Part shown: positions 23,307-28,145 of the stretch, one piece after another
How positions within the stretch are numbered: position 1 is the stretch's first letter
Layout: the number at the start of each line of letters is the position of its first letter
Origin: TMED14 sp002167805
GTDB lineage: Bacteria > Bacteroidota > Bacteroidia > Flavobacteriales > Schleiferiaceae
Length of the DNA stretch: 28,145 bases
Reading direction: 5' to 3'
Assembly (NCBI GenBank): GCA_965655795.1
Contig: CBFHHY010000013.1
Coordinates: forward strand, 1 to 28,145
Position numbers and translations under genes: made by a program
The notes under the pieces: model-generated
Told to the model about the DNA's origin: nothing
The model's input: the letters and a program-made list of their open reading frames with translations, nothing else
The model's database searches: none

Positions 23307-26300
23307 TTAAAATCCAGTGGGATCAAACGGCCTTAATGTTCCAAACCACTTAATTACTTTTTCTCCAATTCCAGGAGCATTTATATGGATGATATAAACA
23401 CCGCTTGCAATTGGGACATTATAGTTATTTGTCAAATCCCAAGGCAGCCATGTAGATGAATTATCCTTCCTTAACGTTCTCACTAATGCCCCCTCTACTG
23501 TATAAATATTCACTGTGCAGTTCTCAGGAAGGTTTGTGATTTTTACAATATTGTCTAATTGAGAACTTTCATACAGCGACAAACTATAATATGGATTGGG
23601 AACTACTCGAATGATATCTAAAGCAGAATCAGCTACAGATAAATTTCCTTTTTCCGTCGCGACATTATTTGTGTTAAATAAATACTTGGGGTATGAATTA
23701 TTGCTTCCATCTGTTTCGTATTTTGCATATGGCTGAGCCATACGAATTCTAACTCTTGCATCAGTTGGCATATCAGTATATGGATCCATACCATCAAATC
23801 TTGACTCGATTAAAGGAATATTAACCCACATCAAACTCTTTGTGACTTTATTTCTATTCAAAATTGAGTTTAACCCTGTCATCTCTGTGTATAGCGGACT
23901 AGCTGTCTCATCAGGCCCAGCATAATCTAGAGGGATTTTAGATAATCCCTGTTGGAAATAAGGGGCAAAAACATAGAGATAATGTTGCCCTCCAAATCTA
24001 TAGCCTCCCGTCACGGCATCTCTTGGGAATATACTAGTTCGGCTTGTTGGGTTCCAACGCATATCGTTTCCATTATCACCTACCATCCAAGAATTTTCAC
24101 CAAATGCCATGTTTAATCTAGTTCCTGTTTCTAAATCAATCGCATAACCCGGGAACCAAGACCAACCCGTGCTTGTAGAACTCGTTACGAGCTCGCCATT
24201 CACTAGGTCTAAGCTGGCGGCAGAGCGCAAACGCCATTTTCTCGTACCACCTTCTGTAATGTCTTGATCTTCTCCAAGCTCAACAACAGGGACCCGAGTC
24301 CATTTCGTATGATCAGAAGTATATACAATATCGACTGAATGCAAAGAGCCTGCAGACATACGTGACGAGAATGCTGACATTGCTGAATCCGCAGGGCCCA
24401 TTCCATAAATTGGATTTAGCTCGTCATAGCCTCTACCGATATAACTCACGTATTTAAAAGGAGCCCATGTTCCATTAACAATGGTACTGAATAGAGACTT
24501 CGGATCGTCAGGATAATCAGAGTAGTATGAACCTGGCTTTGTAGATACATCATTTTGACCCGCTAAAATCCAATTTCTTGGAGTATAGCTGTCATCATCT
24601 TTAACTCCCGTAAGCCAAGCCATAGTTGGATCTGAGAACGATATGTCTGATTCAATAATTCCAGCATTTCTTTCATTGTCAGGATCGTTTCCTGGGCTAT
24701 CCTGATCACGAACTTCAATTGAAAGCCCTAGTTCAGGTATAATTTGCTCATTCAAGAAAGAAATTGAAGTCATAGAATTCGCAATCGTATTTCCAGCCCC
24801 ATCCTGAATTTCCCACATAGCGTTATTTCCTACATTATCAAATAATAACGTGTAATTTCCTGCCGGTACATTTAGTGGATCTACTACTTTAACATTAATT
24901 GGTCCAAAACCACTTTCATAAACAGGGTAATTTAGACTGAAATTCTTAACGATGAGTGATTCTGAAGCTGAATCTAATTCCAAAGCATTTCCTCCATTCC
25001 CCATTCCCTCAACTCGAGTAATTATTGGACTAAAGCCATAAGCCGAGTTTTGAATGGTCCCTTCAGATTCACTATCAATTATATGAGGAATTCCTTCATA
25101 TTTTCTAACATTATTTCTACCCGACAAAAATGGTTTCCTTTGGCCATTAGGGTGTAATACTTGATCAAAAGGCTCGTATTCATTATATGCATAGGCAACG
25201 ACCGTAAAGAAGTATGGCTTATGGTTAATCAACCTCTTGTCCGTTCCTGTAGCAAAAGCATCTTCTGTGACTAGGAAGCTCATTTTGATGCCCTCATTAT
25301 TGTTTTCTAAAGTCATATCTTGGGGCATTATTAGCTCGAGATCTGGATCAAGCTCCCAATTTATAAGTCTCTCTACCCCATTTTGGACATCACATTGGCC
25401 AATGAGCCTTGCTTGACTTGGATCATAACGATCACCGACAGATGCATCCTTATTCGCCATTTGAAAAATTTGAAACCCTTCAAACTTATAAGTATTGTCT
25501 GCAAAAGGAATTAAAGGATCGATTTCTTCGTAATCAAGATTATCGTTATTTTGACCCTCTCGGTAGCTAAGCATGATTACAAGCTCCCGATTTAACTCTT
25601 GAATCGTCATATCCGGTGCATCGGGACCATTTAGAATTTGAAAACAATTATCAAATAAGCTCTGAGATTTATCATCAGCAATAATAACTTTCTCTACTGA
25701 TGCAAATAAATCAGATTTATTATAGTCTCTTTCCCAAACAACACCTGTCGTAATGAAGTTTAAAGCTCCTGGAGCCAATGAGAACGGTCCGGCGTTATGG
25801 AGGCCTCGCTTGTCCTCCGAATTATTCGGTGACTCATACCAATCTTGAGATGCAGTAGGTGCATTATTCCCAGTTGTATCATAAGTATTACCAGGGTATG
25901 CGAAAAGAGTTTGTAAACCCTGTCCATTAGCTGTAAAGCCATCACCGTTTGCTGGATTTCCTGGCCCACTTGGTGTCTCAACGACCAATGGATTACCATT
26001 TTTCCAACGAGACTGCATAAAATTATAGAACTCCGCTGAAGTATTCGGATTACCTGAAAATGCTGAACCGGTATTATTGTAGTACATGAAACCTGACATA
26101 ATAATCCTTTCATTTACTCCTGTTACGGGATTTTCAGCGACACAGTCTCCATTATCGTCTCTTACTCCATCAATACACCCATCTCTATCATTATCTAAAC
26201 CATCAAAATAATCAGCAAAAGGTCCTTGGAAAAAGTCGAACCCAACTGCGGGCGGATTTAATCCGTATCCTAGAGGCCCTTCATCATTTAAATCTGCATT

Positions 26301-27278
26301 GTAGCAATAGCCGAGACCTCTTGGTATATCACAACCGATTATATCATCTAAATAGTTACCCAAGTCCGGATCAAACCAAGTTGAAAAATATGTATTTGTC
26401 AAACGAAATGTCGACTTGTTAATAATCCGATAATTATTAAACGTCATATTATTAATCTCATCATTCGTAGAAAATGCAAATGCCTGAGCTCTAATTTCAA
26501 AACCTAATGCACCTGCATTTGTCTCAGTATGAACATTACCTCGATCATTAAATACCCACCAAATCGTTTGGTCGCCATATAAAACATCTGTCTCTTTTCT
26601 ACGACAATCGAATGCTCTATCTAGGTCATAGGCAGGGTAATCTTCCAAGGGATCATAATATTGATCTCCATCTAAGTCGATAAATGGAGCAAGGGCATAT
26701 GGGAGTTCTCCTTCCGCTCCATGAGCAGGCCAATTTAAAATAATATCAGGAATACTGCCTTCATAGCCAGGGAATTTTGCAGCAGCATCACAATCCACAT
26801 CATTCTTACACAACAGCCATGATCGATGAGTCTCAACCTCTTCTCTGGTAATGATCCAATGACGATCATATTTATCACAAACCGTTTTGTCCACTGATGC
26901 CAATCCATCCGTAGATAATGGTCCTGGCCAGTAGTCACTTCCTCTTGATCTATATGTCATGGCCGCAAGTTTTAGCTGATTTCCTTCATCTAAACCTCCT
27001 AACCAAAGTGCTCCGGCAAACATTGAGTGCTTGCCGCCTCCTTTCGGGACCTCATAACGAGCGGTGTTCAAATCCCACCACATATCACCACCACCTAATA
27101 TGGTAGCACGGACATTATTTATGTTGAGATCCGATTGAGCCTTGGCTGGTTGACAAAGCTCCTCAACAGTTTTGTTAGATCGGCCTGATGTTCCATTTCC
27201 TGACACATTAATGTCAGGCCTTGCCATAATAGCGCTAGAACTAAAAACAATTACTAAACAGAATATTAATTTCTTCAT
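23307..27278 (-). CDS. 1323-residue T9SS cargo protein with calcium-binding-like loops
   Basis: The signal peptide (KKLIFCLVIVFSSSAIMA) starts the protein. Two Asp/Asn-rich loops resemble calcium-binding motifs: DLDGDQYYDPLEDYPAYD (about 197-214) and DGLDNDRDGCIDG with a second DDNGDC (about 357-378, thrombospondin type 3-like). The C-terminus (about 1222-1323) carries VVPNPYYS, 'NLPENCTVNIYTVEGALVRTL' (in pieces) and ASGVYIIHINAPGIGEKVIKW, the type A T9SS sorting pattern, although the last 8 residues (RPFDPTGF) are an uncommon end. The middle has no catalytic motif I recognise. Neighbours are a TonB-dependent receptor (21 bases upstream) and the PorV/PorQ barrel (14 bases downstream), a known arrangement in Bacteroidota. 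Probably a surface-exposed or secreted structural protein. Confidence 0.85.
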   Translation of the reverse strand: MKKLIFCLVIVFSSSAIMARPDINVSGNGTSGRSNKTVEELCQPAKAQSDLNINNVRATILGGGDMWWDLNTARYEVPKGGGKHSMFAGALWLGGLDEGNQLKLAAMTYRSRGSDYWPGPLSTDGLASVDKTVCDKYDRHWIITREEVETHRSWLLCKNDVDCDAAAKFPGYEGSIPDIILNWPAHGAEGELPYALAPFIDLDGDQYYDPLEDYPAYDLDRAFDCRRKETDVLYGDQTIWWVFNDRGNVHTETNAGALGFEIRAQAFAFSTNDEINNMTFNNYRIINKSTFRLTNTYFSTWFDPDLGNYLDDIIGCDIPRGLGYCYNADLNDEGPLGYGLNPPAVGFDFFQGPFADYFDGLDNDRDGCIDGVRDDNGDCVAENPVTGVNERIIMSGFMYYNNTGSAFSGNPNTSAEFYNFMQSRWKNGNPLVVETPSGPGNPANGDGFTANGQGLQTLFAYPGNTYDTTGNNAPTASQDWYESPNNSEDKRGLHNAGPFSLAPGALNFITTGVVWERDYNKSDLFASVEKVIIADDKSQSLFDNCFQILNGPDAPDMTIQELNRELVIMLSYREGQNNDNLDYEEIDPLIPFADNTYKFEGFQIFQMANKDASVGDRYDPSQARLIGQCDVQNGVERLINWELDPDLELIMPQDMTLENNNEGIKMSFLVTEDAFATGTDKRLINHKPYFFTVVAYAYNEYEPFDQVLHPNGQRKPFLSGRNNVRKYEGIPHIIDSESEGTIQNSAYGFSPIITRVEGMGNGGNALELDSASESLIVKNFSLNYPVYESGFGPINVKVVDPLNVPAGNYTLLFDNVGNNAMWEIQDGAGNTIANSMTSISFLNEQIIPELGLSIEVRDQDSPGNDPDNERNAGIIESDISFSDPTMAWLTGVKDDDSYTPRNWILAGQNDVSTKPGSYYSDYPDDPKSLFSTIVNGTWAPFKYVSYIGRGYDELNPIYGMGPADSAMSAFSSRMSAGSLHSVDIVYTSDHTKWTRVPVVELGEDQDITEGGTRKWRLRSAASLDLVNGELVTSSTSTGWSWFPGYAIDLETGTRLNMAFGENSWMVGDNGNDMRWNPTSRTSIFPRDAVTGGYRFGGQHYLYVFAPYFQQGLSKIPLDYAGPDETASPLYTEMTGLNSILNRNKVTKSLMWVNIPLIESRFDGMDPYTDMPTDARVRIRMAQPYAKYETDGSNNSYPKYLFNTNNVATEKGNLSVADSALDIIRVVPNPYYSLSLYESSQLDNIVKITNLPENCTVNIYTVEGALVRTLRKDNSSTWLPWDLTNNYNVPIASGVYIIHINAPGIGEKVIKWFGTLRPFDPTGF

Positions 27279-27299
27279 TTGAAATTGGGATAATATGAT

Positions 27300-28145
27300 T
27301 TACAAGCCAAGTCGCACACCAAGACGAATTTGACGTGGAATTGAATAATTAAATGGGTTGGTCATAGATACAGTATACAGGTCTGCAAAAGACTGTGCAT
27401 TAGTCGTAAACAATATAGCTTGCTGACCTCTAGAGGAAGACAAGTAGCCATCATCTTCAGGAGATCCAGTATAAGGAAATATATTTAACACGTTAAGAGT
27501 ATTTAGTAAGTTGAGTACTTGAACATATACCTCTAAATTATTCTTTCCTTTATTGTAATACCATACCTTATTTGCTGTCATATCCATTTTAAACTGCCAC
27601 GGTCTTCTTGAGCCATTTAATATTCCTACTATGGGGGCAGCAGATTCTGTTAAACTATATGCTCGAACTCTACGAGAATAAGGGAAACCAGAGCTTGTGC
27701 TTACCAAAAAGTTCACTCCAGCATTTTCTAAAATTCTTTTATTTTTAATTATCGGGCCATTATAATTTGTTCCTTTTCCAAATCGATAATCAAGATTACC
27801 TGAAAGGGTGTGTCTTTGGTCATAATTTAGGGGTTGAATATACCTCAAGTTAGGTTGGCCTGAACGCGCCAATGAAAGGCCCGATTCAGCACCAGAACCG
27901 GTGCCATCGGCGAAGGAGAGGGAATACTGGGCGTTTAGCATAACATTTCCAGTTCTCCTCAAATCGTACTGAAAACTAAACCCTTTGGAAGTAGTGAAAT
28001 CTCTATTGCCGTACATTATGTATGTCGTTGGATATGCTTCTGTTACCGATACAGATTGAATCAAATCACGATATTCTCGATAAAAAGCATTGATCTTTAA
28101 AGCACTTCTCTCCCCAAGCATTTGGCGAAATCCAATTTCATATTC
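27300..28145 (-). CDS. TonB-dependent receptor, C-terminal barrel part (5' end outside window)
   Basis: At least 281 residues are visible. The frame continues to the window edge, since upstream of the first visible ATG (28121) it reads EYEIGFRQ in frame, so the true start is beyond 28145. The visible part is the last third of the barrel, with strands such as 'LKINAFYREYRDLIQSVSV', 'VMLNAQYSLSFADG' and 'YDQRHTLSGNLDYRFGKG', and 'VYVQVLNLLNTLNVLNIFPYTG' (in parts) near the end, as in many TonB receptors. The final residues RLGVRLGL end in Leu rather than Phe. The gene lies 21 bases upstream of the T9SS cargo gene. Confidence 0.85.
   Translation of the reverse strand, partial: EYEIGFRQMLGERSALKINAFYREYRDLIQSVSVTEAYPTTYIMYGNRDFTTSKGFSFQYDLRRTGNVMLNAQYSLSFADGTGSGAESGLSLARSGQPNLRYIQPLNYDQRHTLSGNLDYRFGKGTNYNGPIIKNKRILENAGVNFLVSTSSGFPYSRRVRAYSLTESAAPIVGILNGSRRPWQFKMDMTANKVWYYNKGKNNLEVYVQVLNLLNTLNVLNIFPYTGSPEDDGYLSSSRGQQAILFTTNAQSFADLYTVSMTNPFNYSIPRQIRLGVRLGL

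Noticed and set aside
23102..26938. Short frames on both strands inside the PorV/PorQ and T9SS cargo genes
   Set aside because: All are contained in long genes with signal peptides and family motifs.
1..28145. CRISPR arrays, insertion sequences, integrases or phage genes
   Set aside because: None seen. The only long repeats are in-frame modules of the surface protein.

Overview
The window comes from a Bacteroidota chromosome of low GC content. The evidence is two TonB-dependent receptors, a type IX secretion (T9SS) cargo protein with a PorV/PorQ-like partner, DUF4249 and DUF3127 proteins, and promoter elements of the TAnnTTTG type. No class can be fixed from the sequence. I see no insertion sequence, phage gene, CRISPR array or integrase.

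Left part (1-10932, all on the minus strand). A compact gene set encodes what looks like a rotary motor without a flagellum. In transcription order it is: a membrane protein of unknown function, a periplasmic thioredoxin-like protein, a 685-residue fusion of a FliF-type periplasmic domain and membrane anchor to a complete FliG-like rotor protein, an outer-membrane barrel protein with a FlgO/CsgG-like N-terminal part (weak match), a small lipoprotein, MotA, MotB, and a very large repetitive Ig/PKD-like surface protein that runs off the window. The genes from the fusion to MotB overlap or lie within about 11 bases of each other. No flagellin, hook, FliM/FliN or export gene is visible. This is the most interesting item in the window: a possible stator-rotor machine, perhaps acting on surface proteins or motility. 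The large surface gene contains an assembly gap (1719-1816) that, judged by the repeat spacing, is too short by about 290 bases and breaks the frame.

Middle part (about 10933-15828). This holds a 44-residue membrane protein, tRNA-Leu(UAG) with a clear Bacteroidota promoter, a flavin reductase-like protein followed by a DUF3127 OB-fold protein with an SSB-like acidic tip, then (minus strand) the periplasmic protease Prc and an OppC-type ABC permease.

Right part (16055-28145). On the plus strand: a TonB-dependent receptor with a DUF4249 lipoprotein (one-base overlap), an MscS-family channel and ruvC (overlapping). On the minus strand: greA with a HIT-family hydrolase, and a surface/secretion operon of a TonB-dependent receptor (partial at the window end), a 1323-residue T9SS cargo protein and a PorV/PorQ-family barrel.
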